In this document: positions 21,046 to 30,293 of the stretch, one piece after another
How the letters are laid out: each line of letters starts with the position of its first letter
How positions within the stretch are numbered: position 1 is the first letter of the stretch
Assembly (NCBI GenBank): GCA_013054445.1
Contig: JAAMPI010000613.1
Location: 1-30,293 of the forward strand
DNA from: Cudoniella acicularis
Taxonomy: Eukaryota > Ascomycota > Leotiomycetes > Helotiales > Helotiaceae
Direction of reading: 5' to 3'
DNA: 30,293 nt
Position numbers and translations under genes: made by a program
The notes under the pieces: model-generated
Told to the model about the DNA's origin: nothing
Databases searched by the model: none
Seen by the model: the letters and a program-made list of their open reading frames with translations, nothing else

Positions 21046-23022
21046 ATGTCGACCGCCGTTAATCCTACGCCCACCTCTGTACCTGCGTCCTCACGAGCTT
21101 CCTCGATTCCAGCAAGCCATACTCATTCAGAGTCGCCTTACGCAAATGGACACCACCACCATCACCACGATGTGGGTGCGCACCAGCAATCTGGAGCGGC
21201 AAATACGGCCAAGAAAAGCAAGCAGAAGAAAGCGACGGACCCGAATGAAGCTTCCAAGTTGATCGCAGCGAAGATATCGCAATTGGAACTGGGAGCTGCA
21301 GAAGATAAGGAGCAAGAGGCCGAAATTGGTTGGTGTTGCCCGTTTTGATATCCTATACGTTTGATTTTTTTGCGGACACGGTCGTGGCTTCTCCTATGCG
21401 ATATGCTCATGAAGCGCCCCAAACTTTCCGATCACACAGCTGAGAAATATGGGCGCCATTACTGTTCCTACATACACTCATCCCGAATAGTAGTCCTATT
21501 TCAAGACATTATCATTTACCCCAGACTCTCCGAGTCGTCACAGCAAGAAGCTCTGTACTTCGTCCTCGCATGAAATCACTCCTGGTGGCACATTATGGCT
21601 CGAAAACCCTCCAAAAAAACCGCAGATACTCCTGTAGCCCTTAACGATGATAAACTAACTCCTTCTGAAGAACGAGAGGTCAAGAGAGCAAATCGCGAGC
21701 TCAACAACCTCACCTCTAAGATGGACGACCTGCAAAAGATCGATTTCCTCCAAAAACGAGTCACCGAGCATCTGACCGATGTGAAGAGGTGGGAGCGCAG
21801 AAGCAAAAAGAACCAGAAGCGCGCGGAGGAATTGCAAAAAGAGAAAGACCAAAGGACAAACGAGCTCAGCAAACAAACCGGCATGAAGCAGAAACTTGAA
21901 ACTCTTTGCAGAGAATTACAGAAGGAGAACAATCGACTCAAGGTGTGCCTATTCTCGCTGCATTCGCTTTTAGCCGGCTTAGATACTGATGGCCCGGTGT
22001 AGGGCGAGAACAGAGAGCTTCAAAACGCAGAGAAGAGCAACCATGAATCCTGGGACGACAAGTACAGCAAGCTACTTTGGCAATTGCAGGGTCAGCAAGA
22101 GGCTAAAGATCATCCACAAGCTCAAATTGTCAATATTGAAGTTGAAGATTTGTTCGTATCCCTCTCACGTGTTGGGGCACTTCCTAACCACATCAGGTTC
22201 AAACAACGGTTCAAATCTCTAATTGAGCAATATGAGCTACGAGAACTTCACTTCCACTCACTCATGCGGTCCAAGGAACTCGAGGTCCAATATAACATGG
22301 CGCGGTACGACCGAGAGCGTAAGGTGAAGGAAGAGGAATCCGCCAAGTCCAAAACTTTGAACGCACAGGTCTTAACATTTTCAAAGACTGAAAACGAGTT
22401 GAGAAATCAACTCAACATATACGTGGAAAAATTCAAGCAGGTAAGCTCAGTTTTATCTCTGCATGTAATGCTATGACTATTATTTAACAACGCTGATTGG
22501 CCTCAGGTGGAGGACACGCTCAATAATAGCAATGACCTATTCTTAACTTTTCGCAAGGAGATGGAAGATATGTCTAAGAAAACGAAGCGCTTGGAAAAGG
22601 AGAATATGAACCTTACTCGGAAGCACGACTTAACTAACCAAAATATTTTGAAGATGGCTCAAGAACGGACAAAAAGCAACGAGGAACTCGAGGCTTTGCG
22701 CAAGAAGAATGAAAAGCTCACAAGCATCATTAATCAAATGCAAAAGCAAGGGAGAGGTGTAGCTGGCGGCTTGGCAGGGATGGCCGAAGGCAGCGTGGAA
22801 GGAGAATATGCCGACGGAGACATGGAGGGCACGGGTAGCGAATACGAGTATGAGGACGAGGAGGCTGACGATGGCGATGAAGAAGGAAGTGAGGAGGGCG
22901 AGTATGACGAGGATACCGAAGAGGAGCCCCATGTGGAAGGCCCGAAGCCTTTTGGACCTGTTCCTCCACCTGCACCTGTCAATGGCATGCCTGCGGTGCT
23001 TGCAAATGGCATCAAGCATTAA
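21046..23022 (+). CDS. Taxilin-family coiled-coil protein
   Basis: Four exons are proposed: 21046-21328, 21626-21942, 22003-22440 and 22507-23022, giving 517 residues. The last two introns are clear GT-AG. The first is less certain: its donor GTTGGT is weak, it is unusually long (297 nt), and a second acceptor at 21636 also keeps the frame. The middle is a long coiled coil with taxilin hallmarks: DDLQKIDFLQKR, KLETLCRELQKENNRL and FKSLIEQYELRELHFHSLMR. Mammalian taxilins bind syntaxins and act in vesicle traffic; the role in fungi is not established here. The N-terminus is low-complexity with six histidines in a row (residues 36-41). The tail has a long acidic run (22820-22935) followed by a proline-rich end. 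Confidence 0.88.
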
Positions 23023-23755
23023 TTGTAGGGTAGCTTTAATATGTGCAACAGCGTCATCTGTTCAATCCCTTGCTCTTGTTTGGTCTGTCTATTCTGATAC
23101 TTGTCTGGCGGAGTCCCAAATTAGCGGATGTATTCCATTCGAGAAGAGCTCGTGGCTGTCAATAATAGGGGCTAAGCGAGGTGCCCCTAGACGTTCATGA
23201 TTTTGAAATGATACCAACTCCGCTGACTATCGGTACAACTAAAGTGCCTTTTTTATATTATGCTTTTCCAGGGTAGCCTATAAGCTGACTTGAGGTCCAC
23301 AGAGATGATTCCAATCAGGGTTACCTGATTGCAAGGGTCAGTGCGTCAATCTCGTTCACGCAATCAATTCTCCATCATCCGGACTATTTTTATTTCCTGT
23401 TTTTATGAACAAAGTCACAGACAATCGTCGAATGCAGCCTCTCCATCAGCCTTGCCGCAGCGCGGCTTAACCCCGGTCTTGCCACCTAGCGCCAATTTAT
23501 GCAGAAGCTCCAGATTTGGGTCTGTGCACCATTGCCGACCCCAGACGACCTTCAAACAATGAAAACCGTTGCATCTTACAACAATCCCTCCAACTCGAAC
23601 ATCATGCCGATTGCAATGCAAAAATTCTCTCCTACACACCCGAAAAACCCACTTGCATAGAGATACATTCACCAGCAAGTGGCACAAGGTTTTGTTTATC
23701 TTCGTCCGGAGAGATCCATGACGCGGTAGTTTCCTCCCACGCGACACTGTCCAGA
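23023..23755. other. Intergenic region between two plus-strand genes
   Basis: It holds the 3' region of the taxilin gene and the promoter and leader of the next gene. Open frames, including an upstream extension of the next gene without an ATG, look non-coding. No repeat or RNA gene was seen. Confidence 0.45.
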
Positions 23756-25081
23756 ATGGCTCCTCTCCTCGAAGACCCTCGAATCCGACAGACTTGGAAT
23801 CAGATATCACAGAATGCAGAGTCGGCAACCGAAACTGCTGCCGCGGGTATATGGACTTTTCAACATGAATACATCACGCCTTGTTTCGCATCTGTCAGCT
23901 CTACTTTCGAACAATGCACGGGAAAGTGCTGTCCAAATGCCGACGAACGAGCGCGCAGGCTTAGGGAACGAGGAAGGACTAGAGGGCGCGCTGAACTGAG
24001 TTTCGATTTTTACGATGATTGGGATGAGGACGAACTTGGGAATAGAGGATTATTAGGAGGCTGGGGAAATGATGAGCTGGATAGATTACTGGCTGGCAGC
24101 GGATCGCATAGTGGTGGTGGAAATGGAATCGACCAGGCTCCAAGAAGAAAACGGGGCATGAGTTACGGTACAAGAGGGCCGAGAACGAGAAGGAAAAGCT
24201 TAGACCCAGATCCGACTATCATACCGAGTACGAGTGCTTTGGGGTTCTTGGGGCGATTGCCCTTCAAGTTGGGGGGCACACTGAGATACAAGCCTAGCGC
24301 GGCAGATTTACAGGACCATCCTGGTGCACTGCGCGCTGAATTCATAGAAGAGGAGGCCGAACCCTTAATCTCGGATGACGATAGTGAGCAGGAGCAGCCT
24401 GCAGCCAAGGGGCATACGAGAAATCGGAGCTCAACAGCTAGCTCAGGCAATACTTCGGATTCATTTCGATCAAGGGGCGATTTATTTCCGAGTGATGGAG
24501 AAGACGATGCGATACCGTTACCAGACGAATTCGCTATGGTCCTTGAAAGAAGGGCAACAAATTCGAATATGGACGATCGTAGCAGTGGAAAGACGCGAAG
24601 CAGCAAAGGAAAGAAGCCTGCAGGATCCAGAAACATTTCAAGAAACTTATCGAGAGCGACACAGTCCTCTCAATCGATACCAGCCTTATCAAAGAACCAA
24701 GCAAGCTCAGAGGCTTCATTAACGGAATTTCCAGATATTGCATCGCCAGAAATTATAGAGACACCGTCCTTAAAGGATTTGCAAGAAGAGGAGGAAAGAA
24801 TACGGCTAGAAGAGGATGGTGAAGTAGAAAGAAAGCGACTAGCTGCTGCCAAATTAGCCATGGAACGAGGTCTTCACGTTGGAGAGGACACTGAAACTAT
24901 ATCGGAGAGCAAGGCTGATGCACCTCTGGTTGAAAATATACTACCGCCAGCAGAAGCTGAGGGTGTTGAAACGGAAGATGCCCCAACTATGTCAAATCAA
25001 GAAGAAAGAGCCACAGAGCCGCCGTCCACGGGTCAACCAGGCCATGAGTTTGTACCAGCAAGGCTACCACATTTTTGTTAG
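23756..25081 (+). CDS. Fungal protein of unknown function, largely disordered
   Basis: A single exon encodes 441 residues from the ATG at 23756; the frame is open upstream but has no earlier ATG there. The N-terminal ~70 residues look folded (LEDPRIRQTWNQISQNAESA, then aromatic residues and the cysteines of CTGKCCPN). A basic arginine-rich stretch then leads into AELSFDFYDDWDEDELG and a glycine-rich GGWGNDELDRLLAGSG. Next comes a basic segment ending in SALGFLGRLPFKLGGTLRYK. The rest is serine-, acid- and charge-rich, with a short coiled coil (LQEEEERIRLEEDGEVERKR) near residue 350. I recall similar proteins of unknown function in many filamentous ascomycetes, with the same order of motifs. 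No membrane segment or signal peptide is seen. Function is not known to me. Confidence 0.8.
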   Translation: MAPLLEDPRIRQTWNQISQNAESATETAAAGIWTFQHEYITPCFASVSSTFEQCTGKCCPNADERARRLRERGRTRGRAELSFDFYDDWDEDELGNRGLLGGWGNDELDRLLAGSGSHSGGGNGIDQAPRRKRGMSYGTRGPRTRRKSLDPDPTIIPSTSALGFLGRLPFKLGGTLRYKPSAADLQDHPGALRAEFIEEEAEPLISDDDSEQEQPAAKGHTRNRSSTASSGNTSDSFRSRGDLFPSDGEDDAIPLPDEFAMVLERRATNSNMDDRSSGKTRSSKGKKPAGSRNISRNLSRATQSSQSIPALSKNQASSEASLTEFPDIASPEIIETPSLKDLQEEEERIRLEEDGEVERKRLAAAKLAMERGLHVGEDTETISESKADAPLVENILPPAEAEGVETEDAPTMSNQEERATEPPSTGQPGHEFVPARLPHFC

Positions 25082-25322
25082 AAACCTTTTCATCTTTCGG
25101 GTCTTAGGTTATTTTATGAGGCGAACTGGGGTTGGGGGCAGATGGGCAAATGGTTGGAGTTATAACAGCTTGCGAAGTGCTCGCTGCTGATTGATTGGGT
25201 GTTGGGGCGCATAGATAAATACACATTTGAAGCTTAAATTCTATTTGAATAACAGTGCAAGTATGGCAAATATCACAACGCAGAGTTGGTAACTGGACGT
25301 CTTACTCGGAACAACGGAATCA

Positions 25323-26375
25323 TCACAGTTTACTTTTCTCCGTTAAGAAAGTTTGACCCAGCTTCAACATCTCAACCGCTTCTCCAACCATCTCATCCAC
25401 AATCGCCTTTGCCGGCTTAATTTCTTTTATAACACCAGCAACCACTCCCATCAAATGAGGAATATCGACGTCGTTTCCTTCCTCGAGATCAAATTCAATT
25501 GGCACGACACCTTTTTCCGTCAACTCCTTAATCTTTTCCGGTTGAGCCTCCCACTTGTCAACCCACTCATTCCTCCTCACCCTCAACGGCCTCCCACTAA
25601 CAACAAGCGTCCTCATCGTATCCTCAAAACTTGCACTCACTACACTTTCCTTATGCTGCTGACTACATCCCGCTTCCTCACAAGCCACAAAGCGTGTACC
25701 AACCCATACACCACTAGCTCCTTGCATCAAGCTGGATGCCAAACTCCTTCCATTATAGATTCCCCCTGCCGCAACAACAAGAGCTGTCTTCCCACCTAGC
25801 ATTTTTGGTCTATAATTTCGCGCCACGTCCACTACTGAGGGAATGAGAATACTGTTCGGAATATCCCCGGTATGGCCGCCTCCCTCTCCTCCCTGAGCAC
25901 ACACAATATCCACACCTGCATCCAAAGCCTTAACAGCATGCTTCGGATGCCCCACCATATTCATGATCAAAATCCCCGCTTTATGCAACCTCTCAACCAC
26001 ATGTTTCGGTGGTATGCCTACGGCGCAAATAAACAACTTCGCGCCCTCCTCAATCGTAACCGTAATCAACTCATCCAACTGTCCATGTGTATAATCATGA
26101 TTCGTCTTCCGAGCTCCTTCTCCTACTTTTGGGAGAGCGAGATCAACACCAAAAGGGAGGGAGGGTGAGGAGAGGGAGGCTTTGAGCGAGTGGATGATTT
26201 CGCGGAGTTGAGTGGGTGTGTAGCCTAGGCCACCAATGCAGCCTAGTCCTCCGGCGTTGGAGACGGCTGCTGCGAGGGGGCCGCCGCTTGTTCGTGCCAT
26301 TCCTGCGAGGAGGATCGGGTGTTTTATACCCAGGAGGGTGGTGAGTGGTGTGGTTATGGGGCCTTGGGGAGCCAT
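25323..26375 (-). CDS. Nitronate monooxygenase (2-nitropropane dioxygenase family)
   Basis: This is a single-exon gene of 350 residues, the usual length for the family. These FMN enzymes oxidise alkyl nitronates, including toxic propionate-3-nitronate, to carbonyl compounds and nitrite. The TIM-barrel signature is complete: HPILLAGMARTSGGPLAAAV at the start (residues 19-38), SNAGGLGCIGGLGYT, the catalytic-histidine segment CAQGGEGGGHTGD (H168), the phosphate-binding VAAGGIYNGRS, then GASGVWVGTRFVACEEA. Some family members are annotated as enoyl-ACP or enoyl-CoA reductases, so the substrate is not certain. No secretion or peroxisome signal is obvious at the C-terminus (it ends EKSKL; an SKL-like ending would suggest peroxisomes, and the last three residues here are indeed SKL, a canonical PTS1). 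It converges with the unknown gene upstream across 241 bases. Confidence 0.93.
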   Translation of the reverse strand: MAPQGPITTPLTTLLGIKHPILLAGMARTSGGPLAAAVSNAGGLGCIGGLGYTPTQLREIIHSLKASLSSPSLPFGVDLALPKVGEGARKTNHDYTHGQLDELITVTIEEGAKLFICAVGIPPKHVVERLHKAGILIMNMVGHPKHAVKALDAGVDIVCAQGGEGGGHTGDIPNSILIPSVVDVARNYRPKMLGGKTALVVAAGGIYNGRSLASSLMQGASGVWVGTRFVACEEAGCSQQHKESVVSASFEDTMRTLVVSGRPLRVRRNEWVDKWEAQPEKIKELTEKGVVPIEFDLEEGNDVDIPHLMGVVAGVIKEIKPAKAIVDEMVGEAVEMLKLGQTFLTEKSKL

Positions 26376-28035
26376 GGTGTTGATTATGTTGGCGGGATTT
26401 AGGTGAAGGAATTGGTTTGTTCAAGGCGGTTGTGACAGTCTGCGAAAGGCATAAGATGTATTTATGAATAGAAAAAGAGAGGGCATATTAAAATACGAAC
26501 TGCGGCGCAGGAGGTACATGTGGGGTGCAGGTTGGGGTTGAAAGAGGAGTCTCGCTTGTGGCATAATGTGTGGGGAAGTCTTGCCTCGGCTTCCCTCGTG
26601 CAAGCTTTATTTCAACCTCATTCGCTTCTCCTGAAAGCTTGCACGTGAACGCTTCCACGTTTTGCGCTTGCAGAATCGGTTGTATACTGGTATATTTATT
26701 GCGAGCTGCTTACTGCTTCTGGTGCTGATTTACCTGGTGCACTTAGACCTTTATTTATCCCAACACTCACACAATACCGGACCGAGTACGCGTGACTTTG
26801 CGTTGAAATTTGCTGTCATTAATCCACTTGGATTAAGTGTTTGGTAGACCTTTTAAAAGAACACAGCATCAAGTAAAGTGCTTGTTATGTCTTCTACCAT
26901 CGAGAATGCCGGATGTGAAGTACAGTACTTGCTTTAAAGCATTATTTTCGAGTATTGAGCACACATCAAGACCATGGAAATTTGAACACTTGATGCAGCT
27001 GCCTTTCCACTTTGGAGTTTGTAAATGATTTTGAACATTCTTTGGAGCTCGAAATCTCTCCTTTTCAGACTTGATATGCTCTTATCCTCGCTCCACCTTG
27101 GAAGTTGGTGCAATAGCCATATCTGATGTAGGCTTCAATGCCTACTTCAGCTGCATTTCATTGGAAACTCCCGGGTTAGGAAACCTTCTCAGGCTGGTAA
27201 GGAATTACTCACACCAAGTCATTTTCAACTTTTCATCCAATTTCCTTGAAAATGTCTCACAACCTTTGAGATATTATACTCAGGATTTTCTTTCGTCCCG
27301 ATTCTCTATGGTATGAAGTTGGACTTCCCAGCCCCTCCGCCCGTCCCTCACAATTTCCCCCTTAATTCAAAGAGCAGTTTACCCAGATTCTATACGACAT
27401 ACTTTTAAGAAATGGTCTCATTCCTAGCATTATTTCTCGGTACTGGCAGCTTCTGGATCTCAGATTCTCCAATCCTTTGCTGACGGACATTGGCATGTAT
27501 TCAGACTAGATGCATTTGCTTGAAGTTGCGTTATACAGCAACAGAGAACAAATAGTAGTACTATTATTCATGTTCACGGATTTCTTCATTTGACAAACTG
27601 GCACCCACTGACAACTGTGCCATGCGAATCTCTCTCTACAAATCGCAAGTTATTGTCTTGTCCAACTCAGTCTGAAGAAAGGAATAATGTATAAATAGAA
27701 GTTACAAAATATTGTGAAAATACAAATAGTAGCAAAGAGAAATAGCAGTCTTCCTCAACTCGCACAATCGAAGCAGATGATGAGTTTGACGGGTTTGCCG
27801 TTAATTTCTATATGATTGATACCACAGATGTGCCTCAAGGCTCCTTCAGCTCTAATTGCACTTGCCCAGTTCCCGATCTTCGAATAAGACGACATCACCT
27901 AGAATTGTTTAATGCCAGAACAAACAACCAACAAAACTTATGCCAAGTCCCATCTCCCCAACCGTTGTATTTATCATTCCCGAACCCCTATGCTATTTTG
28001 CGCAATGCTCAAAGCAACGTACCCCATGCGGAGAA
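26376..28035. other. Intergenic region, no gene recognised
   Basis: About 1.7 kb lies between the nitronate monooxygenase start and the 3' end of the secreted-protein gene. Open frames such as 26662-26847 and 27071-27316 are short, and those checked begin with non-ATG codons. One is hydrophobic by chance. No repeat or RNA gene was seen. Confidence 0.4.
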
Positions 28036-28678
28036 TCAATACTGGAAAGGGACCTGGACTTCAATATCGCGATCAGGATTCATCATGATGTAATCCCTTG
28101 TGAAGTGGGAATAATGCCCATTATCATTCCTGACATCAAGCACTTGGCCCTCGACATCGTCAGCGCTGAAATACCACTGACCATAGTCTTGACAACTGTA
28201 TCCTTTGTGCTGGGAACTAGAACTCGTTAGCTGTGCACTATAAGATCATAGGAATGACTTACTTGGGACAGTAACCGTATTCGTGGTGGACGAACAAAAA
28301 GTATTTTTGATTATACATGCCGATACTGAAAGACACGCTGAGGTCTGTGCAATTAACGCTATCAGGAAGGTTGTCCGGGAGGTAAATAGATGTTGCATTC
28401 CAATAGGAACATGAGGTATTGAATCCTTGAGGGGCGGGGGCAGAATCGGTAATATCGAAACTGAAACTGATGGCAGAGATTAGCTTCGGCAGCTCTACCT
28501 ATAAGACCAACTGTTGAAGAACTTACACTGCTCCCGAACTTCGTAGAGTGTTCTCCATCCGGATGTTACTGACGTTCCACAGGACGTCGATCATCGCTGT
28601 GGTTCTACGGCTCAAGTCAAGGCCCAGACCAACACTGACACCGAGAGCGGAGAGAGCAAGGAGTCGAGAGAGGTGCAT
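28036..28678 (-). CDS. Small secreted protein with four cysteines
   Basis: Three exons, 28678-28527, 28466-28263 and 28216-28036, encode 178 residues. The introns (60 and 46 nt) have GTAAGT donors and CAG/TAG acceptors, and the frame closes exactly. Residues 1-19, MHLSRLLALSALGVSVGLG, are a typical signal peptide with no later membrane segment. The mature part has four cysteines (70, 90, 117, 127), enough for two disulfides, and four N-glycosylation sequons (35, 67, 74, 89). It is rich in aromatic residues (YFLFVHHEYGYC, DYGQWYFSADDVEG). A regular alternation in VFSFDIT and DLSVSFSIG suggests a beta-sheet fold. I recognise no family. Small size, secretion and paired cysteines fit effector-like or cell-surface proteins of plant-associated fungi, but this is inference. 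An alternative acceptor for the last intron gives a less protein-like end. Confidence 0.82.
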
Positions 28679-28684
28679 TGTGAT

Positions 28685-28728
28685 GATTGAGCTATCGTAT
28701 GACGATTGAGCTATCGTATGACGATTGA
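28685..28728. repeat. 19-bp tandem repeat, 2.3 copies
   Basis: GATTGAGCTATCGTATGAC occurs at 28685-28703 and again exactly at 28704-28722, followed by the first six bases of a third copy. It lies immediately upstream of the secreted-protein ATG, within its leader or core promoter. Confidence 0.75.
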
Positions 28729-28729
28729 T

Positions 28730-29612
28730 ATTGAAGTAGTCGAAGCAATGTCCAGAATTGTATGTGATATTGTGTAATGTGTGCTGCGGATGATGATGTG
28801 TTGTTGAGGAAAGAAAGAAAGAAAGCAGAAGAGAATTCAAGACAGTTTTTGGAGGAAGAGTGCTTGCATTGTGCTTTCCGTATTTGCTAAGCTCTGGGCA
28901 TCTGTAAGGAAAGAGCGTTGGGTTCAAGACTCGAGGGTTGACCAGTAGGCGGTCTCGAAGGAAAGAGTGTTTTGATGCAGAGGGACTAGTTGATGCCGTA
29001 TACTGTCGGTCTGGACTTGTGATATTGGGTTCATTGAGACCTTTGGGATCGCTAGTAATCAAGGCTTATTTCAAGATAATAGTCCAGAGGCAGTTGATCC
29101 CAACGGAAGGAGAAGGGTGTAGAAAATCTACAGTTTCAACCACGGAGGGTGTTCCCCAGTTGCCTCGTAGGTGTGAAAACACGCACCTGTGTCTTTTGAA
29201 CAAATCTGAAGGCAAAGTTCACATAAAGGGAGGCAGCATATTATCTCAATTTCTAAAAATAATCGCAACTGCGGAGGATGACAGAGCTCACTGGAGCAGA
29301 CAGAAAAGACTCTTAGGGTGCTCAAACGTTGACCCTTTTGACAATTTCCACTGGAAGTGAAGAACTGGCACGTCGCCAAAGGGTCAATTTAGGGATAAAA
29401 GTGCAAAGATCTGGCATTGGAAAAGGAGATTCGGCTTGGTTGATTGTTGATTCGTACAAGTGTATTTTGGCACATCATCCCCATATTCGTACACGCCTGC
29501 CTCTCCTCCAACAGCCACAATCTCGTCACCCCCCTCCATTCTCTAACTGGCAGGCCAACATTGGCAGAATCCGCTCCCTTCTTCTTTTGACTCTCATAAT
29601 TCTCATCACACC
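28730..29612. other. Upstream region of the secreted-protein gene and 3' region of MRPL34
   Basis: The stretch holds the promoter of the minus-strand secreted-protein gene, including a (GAAA)4 microsatellite at 28809-28824. Open frames on both strands (for example 28938-29360 plus and 29128-29379 minus) do not look like proteins. Confidence 0.4.
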
Positions 29613-30072
29613 TCAATGGCTCAGAGTTCCCCTCCCCTTCGCCCTCCTCCTCTTCAAGATCATCCGTCCAGTCCTACTCCTCAACCTCGCCAAAAATCCA
29701 TGCCGCCTCTTCCGCACAAAATGGCTCGGATTGAACGTATTTCTCGGCGCGCATCGAACTTGCATGGCTTCCATAGCAGGATGAGTCGACATCTTAAACG
29801 GTGCTAATGCCAGATCAACCTGAACGCCTTCTCCAACGACAGCAGCTGACGCATTGACGGGAGTAGATGTTCGGAACGCAGAAGGGAAAATCGTAGGTCG
29901 GAGTGGAGTGAGAGATGTGAATGTTCTATTGGAGATCAATTAGCATTGCTCGTTTTACAATACATGAAAGGAATTGGGCATACCGTTTCACGGCAACATT
30001 TTGGACTGTTCGTGATACAATTGAGGATTTAAAGAAGGCACTCAGCCCTCTCGCACAGTTTTGACACAGCAT
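29613..30072 (-). CDS. MRPL34: Mitochondrial large-subunit ribosomal protein bL34m
   Basis: This is a structural protein of the mitochondrial 54S ribosomal subunit. Two exons, 30072-29984 and 29925-29613, separated by a 58-nt GT-AG intron with a GCTAAT branch site, encode 133 residues. The last ~45 residues are the bL34 domain: [20 protein letters not shown] followed by the conserved [19 protein letters not shown], with the basic residues that contact 23S-like rRNA. The ~85-residue N-terminal extension, beginning [20 protein letters not shown], is basic and poor in acidic residues, as expected for a mitochondrial presequence. The first exon is easily missed because the second exon is open at its 5' end without an ATG. 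Confidence 0.93.
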
Positions 30073-30150
30073 CTTGATTATTCGGGTCTTGGATGATCGT
30101 TGAGCTGTCGTTGAAGGTTAGAGGTGGACCCTGAGCAAAAAAGCGCGCTA

Positions 30151-30166
30151 GCGGGTCTAAACCCGC
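30151..30166. repeat. Small inverted repeat upstream of MRPL34
   Basis: GCGGGT and ACCCGC flank the 4-base spacer CTAA, about 80 bases upstream of the MRPL34 ATG. The preceding bases GCGCGCTAGC are also self-complementary in part. It could be a binding site in the promoter. The remaining sequence to the right edge shows no gene. Confidence 0.4.
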
Positions 30167-30293
30167 GTCCTCCAAAAAATTTCTAGAATTCCAAGCTCCA
30201 ACGACTTCCTAGTTACGGAGCATACATCTTGGGCCGCAGTACCTCATAACAACGTATTTCTTCCTCCGTCTTTAGAACTCGACTCGGTTGGCA

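Noticed and set aside
22630..23019. Antisense open frames opposite the taxilin tail
   Set aside because: They are the complement of the acidic and proline-rich coding repeats and have no independent support.
26143..26424. Minus-strand 93-codon frame rich in histidine, proline and arginine
   Set aside because: It overlaps the start of the nitronate monooxygenase in another frame and is a shadow of it.
28938..29360. Plus-strand open frame of 140 codons
   Set aside because: It begins without a convincing motif, lies in the promoter region of the secreted-protein gene and its product has no protein-like features.
29329..29807. Plus-strand frames over MRPL34
   Set aside because: They are antisense to the bL34 domain, whose minus-strand signature is unmistakable.
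1..30293. CRISPR array, tRNA, rRNA, or biosynthetic cluster
   Set aside because: No regularly spaced short repeats, no cloverleaf or rRNA segments and no synthase or transporter genes were seen; the organism is a eukaryote.

Overview
The window is nuclear DNA of a filamentous ascomycete (Pezizomycotina). The genes carry short GT-AG introns of about 46-70 nt with CTAAT/CTGAC-like branch points, ATG starts and fungal-type housekeeping proteins. A Leotiomycetes-like fungus is my guess from the style of the proteins; no sequence search was done.

Layout. The left edge holds the N-terminal 37 codons of a nitronate monooxygenase-like gene (1-111, minus), divergent from RPB11, an RNA polymerase II subunit (872-1505, plus, four exons). 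From about 1.5 to 9.2 kb the window is gene-poor. It contains four diverged copies of a ~70-bp repeat (2252-3160), a perfect 22-bp palindrome, a small unidentified two-exon gene (4107-4589), a gene interrupted by an in-frame TGA (5185-6267), a decayed minus-strand gene with a zinc-finger-like motif (6396-7477), and more coding fragments ending in a membrane segment (8168-9191). Several interrupting stops are TGA, TAA or TAG where a single C-to-T change from CGA, CAA or CAG would explain them.

From 9.5 kb the window is dense with housekeeping genes. LSM5 (9490-9996, minus, six exons) is head-to-head with a DEDD-family 3'-5' exonuclease (10439-12554, plus). Ornithine decarboxylase follows (13057-14441, minus) with a long upstream region that holds small upstream ORFs and hairpins. 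After 2.2 kb without recognisable genes comes the mitochondrial presequence protease CYM1 (17324-20465, minus), divergent from a taxilin-family coiled-coil protein (21046-23022, plus). Then come a conserved-looking fungal protein of unknown function (23756-25081, plus) and a complete nitronate monooxygenase (25323-26375, minus). The right end holds a three-exon gene for a small secreted protein with four cysteines (28036-28678, minus) and mitochondrial ribosomal protein bL34m (29613-30072, minus).

The genes do not form one pathway. RPB11, LSM5 and the exonuclease serve RNA or DNA metabolism; CYM1 and MRPL34 act in mitochondria; ODC makes putrescine. No biosynthetic cluster, CRISPR array, tRNA, rRNA or intact transposon was seen. 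The least explained items are the small secreted protein, the 70-bp repeat family with the decayed genes around it, and the upstream region of ODC.
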